DNA of 64,000 nucleotides, taken from contig CACYWQ010000001.1 in assembly GCA_902778165.1 (NCBI GenBank), positions 248,001 through 312,000 of the forward strand, read 5' to 3'. The translations under genes were made by a program, and so were the position numbers. Shown one piece after another: positions 33,666 through 42,955 of this stretch. Under the pieces are notes generated by a model. It worked only from the letters and a program-made list of their open reading frames with translations. It made no database searches and had not been told where the DNA came from. The stretch comes from an uncultured Lachnospiraceae bacterium (lineage in GTDB: Bacteria; Bacillota; Clostridia; Lachnospirales; Lachnospiraceae). Each line of letters begins with the position of its first letter. The stretch's first letter is position 1.

Positions 33666-36392
33666 ATGTTGAATAAGAGAAAGACGGTATATTATACATT
33701 GATATTCTGTTTGCTTTTATTGTTTTCTATACTATTTGTGTATAGAGATTTTTTGTTTGGAGACAGATTATTTGTGTCAATGAGAACTGCATCGGATTCG
33801 TATGGGCAGTTTTATCCTTTATATCTTAACGAAGCAAGAATTTTTAGCAAGTTAGGTTTTGCCAGATATATGGATTTCTCTCGTGGCATAGGGAAGGTAA
33901 CATCCAATGTCTATTTTATGGATTTGCGTAACATTCCGATTTACTTTGGCGAAGAAAACGTTTGTTATGTGATGCTATTTAGGCATTTGTCGCTCGTTTT
34001 TATCTCAGGACTCTCAATATATGGACTTGTAAAATCTATGGGAAAAAGCTCTAAAACTGCGATTATCTCTGGATTTTTGTATGCTTTTTGCGGTCCGATA
34101 CTTGTAAGGCAACTATGGGTTGGATATATCTTTGAATATTCAATGTTTGCCGTATGGCTTTGGAGTTTCGAGATACTATATAGTCGTCGTAGATGGTTTA
34201 TTTTTCCGTTCGCTACCGCCTTACTATTAAATAGTGTAAGCGTTCCGCTGGTTTATTATATTATACTTCCGGCATATATTCTTTTCAGATTAATCTGGGA
34301 TGAAAAGATAGTGAAAACTTGGAAGAAGTCTTTGGGAGCGTTCGCTGCAATTATTGCTTTTTTGTTTTATTCTGGAAAGATAGGTGATTTATATAGACAA
34401 GTGGTCAGTAGAATTTCATCAAGAAGGATGATGTTGGCAATTAATGGAGAAAATGCACTTCAATCAGTTCTTGGTAGAAACGGATATCTTTGGGGAAGCA
34501 AGGAAGAATTGCTTAATCTGTATGTAAGGTCTATAGGGACTAATACGCCATCGACACCAGGAAGATACATAGGTCCATTGAATTATCTTGAAGGACCGTC
34601 ATTTTATTGTGGAATTTTGATTCTGATGTGTTTTATACCTATTATTCTGACGTTGGATAAAAGAAAGAAAACTATCGCTTTTTTTATCCTTTTTTTGGCT
34701 ATATGTTATATTTTTTTTAATCCAATACGGTTATTATCCAATGGCATGGTTAAAGATACATTTAAGCTGACGAGTTTTTGGATAACTGCCTTTGTTATTT
34801 TTGTTTTTGCAGATGGGTTTGATGAGTTTGAAAACAAAATAACTGGTAAACTGGTTATATTTATTGCAATTGAAGCTATTGTGTTAATCGCGATAGGGGG
34901 TTACTGTATTTTATTTACAGAGAATGAAAAAAGTAATGTCATTCTTGCAGTGATATTTATATGTTTATATACTTTTGTTTTTGTAATACGATACTTTATT
35001 TGTTCCATGACAGGGTGTAGTTTATTGCTGGCAAATAGTATTGGAAACATTTTTGCTGCTTTTTGTGTAATTGAGGTTGTTTTGCAAGGAATGTTATGTG
35101 TTGACAAAATCGAGACAGTTGATAAAACAAAATTATTATCGAGAACTGCTTACAATGATTATACAGTTGAGGCGCTTAATTACATCTATGCGCAAGATCC
35201 TTTGCGAGACTATAGAATTGATAAGCAGTATAAGTCTTATGGATATAATGATTCCGCGGCTCAAGACTATTATTCTACCACGTGTTATATTGGTGGTATG
35301 GGCATGGGAAAGGATATTGCGGATTTTTATGATGCCATGAGTATCTCTGACTCAGAAGGCACCTATAATGAGATTAATCCTACAAGTATAAATATTTACT
35401 TTAATACATTTGTTGGAACAAAATATGCCATTACGAAAAGTCCGATGACTATGAATTATGGATATGATATGTTGTGGAGTAACAATGGTGTATATGTTTA
35501 TGAAAATATTAATGCAATTCCTTTAGCATATATATGTGAAAACTATATAAAAAAAGAAGATTTTGAGAAACTTAGTTATATAGAAAAAAACTATGCGTTA
35601 TTGCAAGCTGTAATTATAGGCGATGAATTTGATGCACCAGAGTCTATGACTGCTTTATTGCCTAAAGACTATTACATTAGCGAAGATACAATGGACGGTA
35701 GTCTCAATTCCTTTGCAAAGTATAAGACAGAGGTGATTTTGAATAATGATGGATACTATAATATAAAAAGAGGTCTTGAAGAAGATGAAGTTTTGGTGTT
35801 AGAGATACTAAATGGCAACAATAACGTGTTTGATGGAAAACTTGTTTTTTTAGACAATACTGACAAAACAGATTATTATATTAAAATGAACAGCAATGAA
35901 AAATATATATATGAAATCTGTGGAAAAGGGATTTGTGACTTCTCATTGCTTGATTACTATGAAGAATGCGGAATTGAAATCAAAGAACTGTCAGCTTATA
36001 TCATTCCAAAAGACGAATACTACAAAAAATATAATTCGATAATAGAAGAAATAAATAAAAATAAAATTGATTGTGAGCACTTTGATGAGATTAGTACGAG
36101 CGGAGATGTAAATTCACGAAATGGAGGGATAATGGTAACTTCTTTGAACTACGAAGGAGTTGAGATATACATGGATGATGAACCTGTTGATGTAATAAAG
36201 GTGAACTATGGATTAGCTGGATGTAGAATTCCGCCAGGCAAGCATTATATTAAAATCAAATATGGAGACCATCTTTCTTATAGAGCTAATAGCTATATGG
36301 ATAAATACTTGTTATATATTTTTTTCGGGGTGATCATTGATTTTTGTATATATTTTAAGAAAAGGATTATGACAAATGAAAAATCTCAATAA
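33666..36392 (+). CDS. YfhO-like membrane protein (GT-C type)
   Basis: 908 residues. About 12 membrane helices in the first 480 residues, a large extracellular domain (about 490-875), and one final helix with a basic tail. The first external loop has SMRTASDSYGQFYPLYL (about 39-55), the acidic site of YfhO-type GT-C enzymes. In Bacillus and Listeria, YfhO-family proteins glycosylate lipoteichoic or wall teichoic acid outside the membrane using a polyprenyl-phosphate sugar. The same job is inferred here. It overlaps the next gene by 17 bp. Confidence 0.72.
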   Translation: MLNKRKTVYYTLIFCLLLLFSILFVYRDFLFGDRLFVSMRTASDSYGQFYPLYLNEARIFSKLGFARYMDFSRGIGKVTSNVYFMDLRNIPIYFGEENVCYVMLFRHLSLVFISGLSIYGLVKSMGKSSKTAIISGFLYAFCGPILVRQLWVGYIFEYSMFAVWLWSFEILYSRRRWFIFPFATALLLNSVSVPLVYYIILPAYILFRLIWDEKIVKTWKKSLGAFAAIIAFLFYSGKIGDLYRQVVSRISSRRMMLAINGENALQSVLGRNGYLWGSKEELLNLYVRSIGTNTPSTPGRYIGPLNYLEGPSFYCGILILMCFIPIILTLDKRKKTIAFFILFLAICYIFFNPIRLLSNGMVKDTFKLTSFWITAFVIFVFADGFDEFENKITGKLVIFIAIEAIVLIAIGGYCILFTENEKSNVILAVIFICLYTFVFVIRYFICSMTGCSLLLANSIGNIFAAFCVIEVVLQGMLCVDKIETVDKTKLLSRTAYNDYTVEALNYIYAQDPLRDYRIDKQYKSYGYNDSAAQDYYSTTCYIGGMGMGKDIADFYDAMSISDSEGTYNEINPTSINIYFNTFVGTKYAITKSPMTMNYGYDMLWSNNGVYVYENINAIPLAYICENYIKKEDFEKLSYIEKNYALLQAVIIGDEFDAPESMTALLPKDYYISEDTMDGSLNSFAKYKTEVILNNDGYYNIKRGLEEDEVLVLEILNGNNNVFDGKLVFLDNTDKTDYYIKMNSNEKYIYEICGKGICDFSLLDYYEECGIEIKELSAYIIPKDEYYKKYNSIIEEINKNKIDCEHFDEISTSGDVNSRNGGIMVTSLNYEGVEIYMDDEPVDVIKVNYGLAGCRIPPGKHYIKIKYGDHLSYRANSYMDKYLLYIFFGVIIDFCIYFKKRIMTNEKSQ

Positions 36393-37266
36393 GATTATGA
36401 TGAATAATCTACTTAGAAAAATGTATATTCTATTTACATATATATGTGCGCCAATTCCAGATTCGTTGTATCTAAAGATGATATATCGAATAAGAATGGG
36501 GAAAAAACTAAATTTAGATAATCCGAGTACCTTCAATGAAAAACTTCAGTGGCTTAAAATACATGATATCAAGCCTGAATATACAATAATGGTGGATAAA
36601 TATGCCGCGAAGAATTATGTTGCGGAATTAATTGGGGAAGAATATATAATTCCAACAATAGGAATATGGAAAAATTTTGATGAGATAGACTTTGCTGAAC
36701 TTCCACAGAGCTTTGTTCTTAAATGCACACATGATTCTGGTGGAATGGTAATATGCAGAGATAAGACGGAATTTGAATATGAATCCGCAAGAAAAAAACT
36801 GAAAGCAGCTCTTAAGCGAGATTATTGGTTGGCAGGAAGGGAGCATTCATATAAGGGTGTTCCACATCGCATAATAGCAGAGCAGTATCTAGAGAGTGAC
36901 AATGAACTAAGGGATTACAAGTTTTACTGTTTTAATGGTAAGCCGGAGTACTTATATATTTCTGAAGGGTTAACTAATCATTCAACAGCAAGGATTTCTT
37001 TTTTTGATTTGAATTTTAATATTGCACCGTTTCAGAGAGCTGACTACGAAGGATTTGATTATATACCTTCTAAGCCACGCAATTTTGGAAAAATGGTTGA
37101 GATAGCTAAAATATTATCTAAGGATATGAGGTTCTTACGTGTAGATTTGTATAATATAGAAGGGAAGATATATTTTTCGGAATTAACACAGAATCCAGCA
37201 GGCGGATATATGCCATTTGTTCCAGAGGATTATGATGCAATATTGGGTGAAAAAATAGAATTATAA
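36376..37266 (+). CDS. TupA-like ATP-grasp protein
   Basis: 296 residues. PSTFNEKLQWLKIHD near 50-64, MVDKYAAKNYV, FVLKCTHDSGGMVIC and LRDYKFYCFNGKPEYLYIS match the TupA-like ATP-grasp family found in capsule loci, and LRVDLYNIEGKIYFSELTQNP supplies the metal-binding Asp/Glu/Asn set. TupA is linked to teichuronopeptide synthesis in alkaliphilic Bacillus. Family members probably attach an amino acid or amine to a uronic acid using ATP. The ligated group here is unknown. Confidence 0.78.
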   Translation: MKNLNKIMMNNLLRKMYILFTYICAPIPDSLYLKMIYRIRMGKKLNLDNPSTFNEKLQWLKIHDIKPEYTIMVDKYAAKNYVAELIGEEYIIPTIGIWKNFDEIDFAELPQSFVLKCTHDSGGMVICRDKTEFEYESARKKLKAALKRDYWLAGREHSYKGVPHRIIAEQYLESDNELRDYKFYCFNGKPEYLYISEGLTNHSTARISFFDLNFNIAPFQRADYEGFDYIPSKPRNFGKMVEIAKILSKDMRFLRVDLYNIEGKIYFSELTQNPAGGYMPFVPEDYDAILGEKIEL

Positions 37267-37320
37267 TGGCGAACCCTTATATATAATGGATTAATCAAAG
37301 GACAACAATGACTTAAGACT

Positions 37321-38487
37321 ATGAGAATACTATTTGTTATACCTACGTTAACAGGTGGCGGCGCCGAGCGAGCGATGTCCAATATAACAACACATTTGCC
37401 TAAAGGAGTAGATGCAGATATACTTGTTAATTCAGTGTCAGATTTGGACTACCCGACAGACGCGAAGGTATATAATCTAGGAATGAGGCCTGTAAACAAT
37501 AAAAGCTTGGTTTATCAGGTTATTGCAGCTATTAGAAGGATTTTTCATCTAAAAAAGCTTAAAAAGGCATTTAGATATGATGCTTGTATCAGCTTTATGG
37601 ACAGTGCAAATATATGTAATATTTTATCCGGAAAGAATTGCAAAGTAATCATATCTGTTAGGATACAGTTAAGCAAAAGTAAAAGTATGGTTTATAAGTG
37701 TATAGTATCTCCGTTTGTTAAATGCTTATATAACAGAGCAGATAATGTTGTAGCTGTTTCGGAAGGTATAAAGCAGGATCTTATAGATATATATAGAATT
37801 AAAGAAAACAAAATTGTTACTATTACAAATGGATTTGATATTTCAGAAATAGAGAAGAAGGCTTCTGAAGATATAGATGTAAGTATTGACAAAGATAAGT
37901 TTATTTTTATTGCTGTTGGAAGATACAGTAATCAGAAGGGACATTGGCATCTTATAAGGGCATTTAGTGAAGTAGTACGGAAATGTGGCAAAAATGTGCA
38001 ACTGATTATATTAGGTCAGGGTCCCCTGAAGCATTATCTTAATCAGATTATAGATGAAACCGGGCTTAAAGAAAGTGTTACACTTATGCCATATTCACAG
38101 AACCCATATGCGATTATGAGACATTGCAGTGTATATGTGATTCCGTCTCTTTATGAGGGATATAGTAATTCTTTATGTGAGGCAATCATATGCGGATTAC
38201 CTTGTATTGCTACGGATTTCAAGTCAAGTGCAAGGGAGATTCTAGCACCGGATACAGATTACAACTGTGAAATACATGAAGGAATAGAGGAAGTAAAATA
38301 CGGAATAATTACGCCAGTTTGCTCTGGAATTCATTATAATGGTAATGAAAAATTAGAACCTGCTGAAGAATATTTGGCATATGCAATGACGAGAATGTAT
38401 ATAAAAATGCAGTCTTTTGGCGATCCAGATTATAGATATTTCGATATAAATGCCAAAGTTAATCAATACTTGAGTCTAGTATTATAG
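37321..38487 (+). CDS. GT4 family glycosyltransferase
   Basis: 388 residues. N-terminal PTLTGGGAERAMSNI (8-22), VGRYSNQKGHWHLIRAF at the domain boundary and PSLYEGYSNSLCEAIICG at about 275-292 with both GT4 glutamates. The GGGAER form is typical of GalNAc/GlcNAc transferases such as PglJ- or PglH-like enzymes of lipid-linked glycan pathways. A 44-residue stretch near 325-365 before the end is longer than usual. No strong ribosome site is visible before its ATG. Confidence 0.88.
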   Translation: MRILFVIPTLTGGGAERAMSNITTHLPKGVDADILVNSVSDLDYPTDAKVYNLGMRPVNNKSLVYQVIAAIRRIFHLKKLKKAFRYDACISFMDSANICNILSGKNCKVIISVRIQLSKSKSMVYKCIVSPFVKCLYNRADNVVAVSEGIKQDLIDIYRIKENKIVTITNGFDISEIEKKASEDIDVSIDKDKFIFIAVGRYSNQKGHWHLIRAFSEVVRKCGKNVQLIILGQGPLKHYLNQIIDETGLKESVTLMPYSQNPYAIMRHCSVYVIPSLYEGYSNSLCEAIICGLPCIATDFKSSAREILAPDTDYNCEIHEGIEEVKYGIITPVCSGIHYNGNEKLEPAEEYLAYAMTRMYIKMQSFGDPDYRYFDINAKVNQYLSLVL

Positions 38488-38502
38488 GAAGGGTTAGTGT
38501 AT

Positions 38503-39537
38503 ATGGCAAAGTGTGATTTTTCAATTATTGTGCCGTGCTACAATGTGCAAAATCAATTGGAGAGATGTGTTACTAGTTTGATTAATCAAGAGGATGGCTA
38601 TGGACGATATGAGATTATACTGGTGGATGATGGAAGCGTAGATAAAACTGGCTTAATGTGTGACGAATACTGTTTAGAATACAAGAATATTAAATCAATA
38701 CATAAGAAAAATGGCGGTCTTATTAGTGCATGGAAATCAGGACTGAGAGCAGCAGAAGGTGAATATATACTATTCTGTGATGCAGATGATTATGTTAGTG
38801 GCGATTTATTGTCTATAGTAGAAAAATCGTGTAACGAATATAAGGCAGATATGATAATTTATGGCTATGTAATGGAATATGACAGTGGTAGGTGTGTAAA
38901 AAAGAGCAATAGGTTAAGAGGAGGATTGTACAATAGGAATAGAATTGAGAAGGAAATCTTGCCTGTTTTCTTTTCGACAGGGAGAATGAACAGTGGAATA
39001 ATAAACAATTCAAGATGGACAAAAGTAATAAAAAGAGATGTGTTGCTTCGTGTAGCAGATGATATATGCGATGAAGTGACGCTTGGAGAAGACCTCATCA
39101 CAAAATTTGTAGTTGCTTTAAATGTAAAGAGTATATATTGCATAAGTGATTTTTATCCGTATCATTATGTTAGGAGTAGAGAATCGATGACAGGTGGATA
39201 TGATGCAGATGTATATAATAAATTAGAGAAAAGATTTGAGAATATTGAGATAATTGCAGATAAGTATGGATATATACATACACAACAGATAACAAGAGAG
39301 AAGATTTCGAGTATACTTTTTTATACTAAAAAATTAATGTCAAGATCAACTTGTTATATAGAGACCAAGGAAGTAATTGATTATTTTTTTTCAAGGCAGA
39401 AACAATATTTTAGATTTCAAGACATTAAAGGATTCTCGGTATCGGAAAAAGCGTTTGCGGTGCTGATTTTCTTTCGCATGTACCTTGTTGCGTACATTGC
39501 TTCGAGGTTAAAAACAAGGGTTTTTAACGATTTTTGA
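38503..39537 (+). CDS. GT2 family glycosyltransferase
   Basis: 344 residues from the ATG at 38503; a GTG at 38497 is too close to the GGAAGGG ribosome site. FSIIVPCYNVQNQLERCV (7-24), LVDDGSVDKTG at 40-50, KKNGGLISAWKSGL and the metal site FCDADDYVSG at 91-100 are all intact. GT-A fold, cytoplasmic. C-terminal residues 290-344 are basic with hydrophobic stretches, suggesting membrane association. Confidence 0.88.
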   Translation: MAKCDFSIIVPCYNVQNQLERCVTSLINQEDGYGRYEIILVDDGSVDKTGLMCDEYCLEYKNIKSIHKKNGGLISAWKSGLRAAEGEYILFCDADDYVSGDLLSIVEKSCNEYKADMIIYGYVMEYDSGRCVKKSNRLRGGLYNRNRIEKEILPVFFSTGRMNSGIINNSRWTKVIKRDVLLRVADDICDEVTLGEDLITKFVVALNVKSIYCISDFYPYHYVRSRESMTGGYDADVYNKLEKRFENIEIIADKYGYIHTQQITREKISSILFYTKKLMSRSTCYIETKEVIDYFFSRQKQYFRFQDIKGFSVSEKAFAVLIFFRMYLVAYIASRLKTRVFNDF

Positions 39538-39549
39538 TTAGGGGTTAAA

Positions 39550-40674
39550 ATGAAGAAAGTATATTACGTATCTGCAGGAAGTGATACAATATTCAGCGGA
39601 ATTGATAGGAAAATTGAAGATCAATTATCTGTACTAAAAGAATATTTTGAGTGTTCACACATTATTGTACGTAAGGTACATGTGAGTCTTGCTAGAAAAA
39701 TCCTTGAACGCTTACCATTAGGAAGTATTAAAAGAGCGTATAATGATGCGCTTGCCTCAATAAATGAAGATGCAGACTATATTTATATACGAAAAACGTT
39801 GTTTGATAAAGGGTTTATATCCTTTGTTAGAGATATTGCCTTCAAATGCTGTAGAGCAAAGATAATCATGGAATTTCCTACATATCCATATTACAGGGAG
39901 TTGATCCGACAATTCGAGCTAGTTCCATTTTATTTTAAAGATCTTATTTGGAGGAAAAAGCTGCGTAAATATGTGGATGTTGCGACGACTTATTCTGACG
40001 ACAATAACATATTTGGAATTCCAACAATACAAATAATGAATGGTATTGTGGTAGATAAAATATGGTTACCTGAACGTTCGAAGCACATTGAAAAAACAGA
40101 TGCGGCCATTAACCTGTTGGCGGTAGCGCAGATGCTTCCAGCTCATGGATATGAGCGCGTTATTAATGGAATTGCGAATTATTATCAGAATAAAGGAAAA
40201 AGAAATGTAATGTTTCACTTGGTTGGGGACGGTCCGGAATGTGAAATATATAGAAAAATTACAAGAAAATATGGATTGGAAGATAATGTGATATTTTATG
40301 GTTTAAAAACGGGTATGGAGTTGGACAATATATATTCTAAAGCGGATATTGGCTTAGGAAGTTTTGGAGGCTATAAAAATCATTTGTATGTTTCTAGTGC
40401 ATTAAAGATACGAGAATACTTAGCTCATGGTCTTCCTATTGTCTCAGGTATGAAAGAGGATGTTTTTTTGAAGAATAAACCTGAGTTTTATTTGGAATTA
40501 CCCAATAGTCCGGAGGATATTGATATTGAGAGAATAGTTTGTTTTATTGATGGAATACGGAGAAAATACAAACGAGACGAGTTGCGCGAGATTATAAGAG
40601 AATATGCTAAGAAAACGGTGGATATGCGAATCACAATGAAACCAATTGTAGACTATATGAATGGAAGTGAGTAA
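39550..40674 (+). CDS. GT-B fold glycosyltransferase (GT4-like)
   Basis: 374 residues. The second domain has INLLAVAQMLPAHGYERVI, FHLVGDGPECEIYRKI and ADIGLGSFGGYKNHLYVSSA followed by LKIREYLAHGLPIV, the order of GT4 enzymes, although the usual E-x7-E motif reads as S-S-A-L-K-I-R-E, with only one glutamate. The N-terminal domain is diverged. It might use a slightly different donor pocket. It ends 6 bp before the second WbqC-type gene. Confidence 0.72.
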   Translation: MKKVYYVSAGSDTIFSGIDRKIEDQLSVLKEYFECSHIIVRKVHVSLARKILERLPLGSIKRAYNDALASINEDADYIYIRKTLFDKGFISFVRDIAFKCCRAKIIMEFPTYPYYRELIRQFELVPFYFKDLIWRKKLRKYVDVATTYSDDNNIFGIPTIQIMNGIVVDKIWLPERSKHIEKTDAAINLLAVAQMLPAHGYERVINGIANYYQNKGKRNVMFHLVGDGPECEIYRKITRKYGLEDNVIFYGLKTGMELDNIYSKADIGLGSFGGYKNHLYVSSALKIREYLAHGLPIVSGMKEDVFLKNKPEFYLELPNSPEDIDIERIVCFIDGIRRKYKRDELREIIREYAKKTVDMRITMKPIVDYMNGSE

Positions 40675-40680
40675 AATAGC

Positions 40681-41385
40681 ATGATTTGCGCTATACATCA
40701 ACCTAATTTTTTCCCTTGGCTGGGTTATTTTGATAAGATTGCAAAATCAGATGTATTTGTTTTTCTCAATCAGGTTGATTATGAGAAAAGCGGACACTCA
40801 ATGCAGTGCTATACCAATAGGGTTGCAATACTGGATAATAAGAATGGAAAAAAGTATATTCATTGTCCGGTAGTAAGGGAACATGGGCCACAAAAAATAG
40901 ATACTGTAAAAATCAAACCTGATTCGGATTGGAAGACGGTGGTATTAAATGGCTTGATAGAAAGTTATAAATATGCTCCATACAGGGAAGAAACAGCCGG
41001 ATTGTTGGAAAAGATTTTTGAAATAAATACGCAATTCTTATCGGAATTCAATATTAGAGCGATTGAAATTATATTGGATTCTTTGGGAATTAGGACAAGA
41101 CTGATAAGACAAGATGAACTGAACACTTCTTTTCATTCAACGGAGTTACTCGCAGAGATTACCGACAAGGTTGGTTGTGACAGATATTTATATGGAGGAG
41201 GAGGCCATAAGTATCAAGAACAAGAGTGTTTTGATAAGTGGAATATTATTGCGGTTTCACAAGATTTTGTATTTCCTAAGTATATGCAAAGAAGTAATAA
41301 TTGTTTCGTAGGAGGATTATCTATTCTAGATGCGCTATTTTGGCTTGGGATAGATGGCACAGGTAAGATGATAGTAAATAATTGA
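40681..41385 (+). CDS. WbqC family protein (divergent)
   Basis: 234 residues with the family start MICAIHQPNFFPWLGYFDKI and the C-terminal GGLSILDALFWLGID. It differs strongly from the twin copies at 14.7 and 56.3 kb, so it probably acts on another substrate. Context: the next gene is a polysaccharide deacetylase-like protein and then an acyltransferase, as expected for a block that re-acylates an amino sugar. Confidence 0.83.
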   Translation: MICAIHQPNFFPWLGYFDKIAKSDVFVFLNQVDYEKSGHSMQCYTNRVAILDNKNGKKYIHCPVVREHGPQKIDTVKIKPDSDWKTVVLNGLIESYKYAPYREETAGLLEKIFEINTQFLSEFNIRAIEIILDSLGIRTRLIRQDELNTSFHSTELLAEITDKVGCDRYLYGGGGHKYQEQECFDKWNIIAVSQDFVFPKYMQRSNNCFVGGLSILDALFWLGIDGTGKMIVNN

Positions 41386-41390
41386 GCATC

Positions 41391-42116
41391 ATGAGATTTA
41401 CATATGAAGCATATTTTAATTTAATACAAATGTTACATGAGCATCGTTATAATATAGTCTCATATATGGATTGGTATAAGTATGAAAAAAGCGTAATTCT
41501 GCGGCATGACATAGATTATAATTTAGATAAAGCAGTGGAGTTTGCCGCTTTTGAGAATAGTATAGGAGTAAGTAGCACATATTTCGTCCAGATTACAAGC
41601 GATATGTATAATCCATTTTCAAAGCACGGTCGCGAGTGTGTAAAAGAGATTATATCTCTTAATCATCGAATTGGATTGCATTTTGATGAAATGATTTATG
41701 AGTCGTTAGATAATGTACAAAAACATATTATGAATGAGAAGAATATGTTAGAGAGTATAACTAATGGTGTTTCGGTAGATACAGTTTCTATGCACAGACC
41801 TAGCAGACAGATTCTTGATGCGAATATTAGCCTTGAAGGGATTACTAATTCTTATGGAGAGCTTTTTTTTAAGAGTATTAAATATATATCAGATTCGAGA
41901 AGAAGATGGCGTGAATCTATAGAGGATATAATTGTTAATGAATCGTATGACCATATGCAGATCTTGACACATGCTTTTTGGTACAATAATAGTGAAATGG
42001 ATATAAGTGATTCGATAAGACAATTTGTAAATTCTGCCAATAAGGAGCGTTATAGATTTTTGAGCGAAAATATAACCGATCTTGAATCAATAATGAGAGA
42101 AGACGAAATTCGTTGA
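41391..42116 (+). CDS. polysaccharide deacetylase-like (CE4-type) protein
   Basis: About 241 residues. KSVILRHDIDYNLDKAVEF near 31-49 has the HDxD motif of NodB/CE4 deacetylases, RIGLHFDEMIYE near 91-102 supplies the second histidine region, and ILTHAFWY near the end supplies another. Together they support a metal-dependent N- or O-deacetylase. A TTG at 41382 overlapping the preceding stop is an alternative start, but the ATG at 41391 is simpler. Cytoplasmic, since no signal peptide is seen. Confidence 0.68.
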   Translation: MRFTYEAYFNLIQMLHEHRYNIVSYMDWYKYEKSVILRHDIDYNLDKAVEFAAFENSIGVSSTYFVQITSDMYNPFSKHGRECVKEIISLNHRIGLHFDEMIYESLDNVQKHIMNEKNMLESITNGVSVDTVSMHRPSRQILDANISLEGITNSYGELFFKSIKYISDSRRRWRESIEDIIVNESYDHMQILTHAFWYNNSEMDISDSIRQFVNSANKERYRFLSENITDLESIMREDEIR

Positions 42117-42132
42117 AAGGAGATTAGATGAT

Positions 42133-42798
42133 ATGCGGAAAGTATTTCGGGTTGTTTGCGGATTGTTTACTACTCGCATTAGGGGGGGGAGCGGATTTAG
42201 GCTATTTAATAAAGTTCGGGTACAAGGACATGATAATTGCATAGAGCTTTTGGAATCTTATCATTGTAGGAATAATAGGGTTATAATACATGGTTCGCAT
42301 AACCATATAACTATCAACGGATCAAGTGTGATTAATACGTTGATTGAAGTGCGTGGGGACCATACGTCTTTTTCGATTGGTTTAGGAGGAATTATAAGGA
42401 GGGCTCAAATACTGTTGCGTGATAATGGGAGCAGTATTGCAATAGGAAAACAATTTGATTCCGGTATAGGGCTGGAAATAGCGGCTATGGAGGGTGCAAG
42501 CATAAGTATTGGAGACGACTGTTTATTATCTAATAATTGTATAATCACTAATAGCGATGCACATAGTATTTATATTGATGAGATAAGGGTAAATAGGGCA
42601 AAGGATATAAAAATAGGAAATCATGTATGGTTTGGTAGAAATGCCGTTGTTCTTAAAGGAGCATCCGTTGCAGATGGGGATATAATAGGGCATTCAGCGA
42701 TTTGTACGGGTGGCGAATATGCCCCTGATTACGTTTATGCAGGGAACCCGGCGAAGTCCATAAAAAAAATAACGAAGTGGGATTCTGTATGCGAGTGA
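42133..42798 (+). CDS. hexapeptide-repeat acyltransferase with poly-G tract
   Basis: 221 residues, rich in I-G-x-x hexapeptide repeats: FSIGLGGIIR, ISIGDDCLLSNNCIITNSD, IKIGNHVWFGRNAVVLKGA and YAGNPAKSIKKI near the C-terminus. This is the left-handed beta-helix fold of O- and N-acetyltransferases, though the catalytic histidine falls in SDAHSIY. A run of eight G residues at 42182-42189 encodes RGG near residue 17-19 and could slip. Strong GGAG ribosome site 11 bp upstream. Confidence 0.85.
   Translation: MRKVFRVVCGLFTTRIRGGSGFRLFNKVRVQGHDNCIELLESYHCRNNRVIIHGSHNHITINGSSVINTLIEVRGDHTSFSIGLGGIIRRAQILLRDNGSSIAIGKQFDSGIGLEIAAMEGASISIGDDCLLSNNCIITNSDAHSIYIDEIRVNRAKDIKIGNHVWFGRNAVVLKGASVADGDIIGHSAICTGGEYAPDYVYAGNPAKSIKKITKWDSVCE
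42182..42189. repeat. G8 homopolymer inside the acyltransferase gene
   Basis: Eight G in a row in very AT-rich DNA, about 50 bp after the start codon. Gain or loss of one G would shift the frame and cut the protein short, so this is a candidate on/off switch. Confidence 0.6.
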
Positions 42799-42929
42799 CC
42801 ATGACAGGGTATTCGTATGCTCTTGCAACTCAGTTAGCAGGTATTCGAAACAATCAATATGGCTGCACATACATGCATCCGCACTGTCAAATTTTTTTCT
42901 CTAGCAGGAGCGGCTTATTGTTGCGTTAG
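42789..42929 (+). other. 46-codon open frame, possible gene remnant
   Basis: An open frame beginning ATG CGA GTG ACC overlaps the acyltransferase stop by 10 bp and encodes a 46-residue peptide starting MRVTMTGYSYALATQLAG. Position and overlap resemble the true start of a once longer gene, with the rest lost before the TTG at 42956. No family recognised. It may be the leftover start of the glycosyltransferase piece that follows, or chance. Confidence 0.3.
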
Positions 42930-42955
42930 TTGCCATAATTCCAAGGAGAAATATA

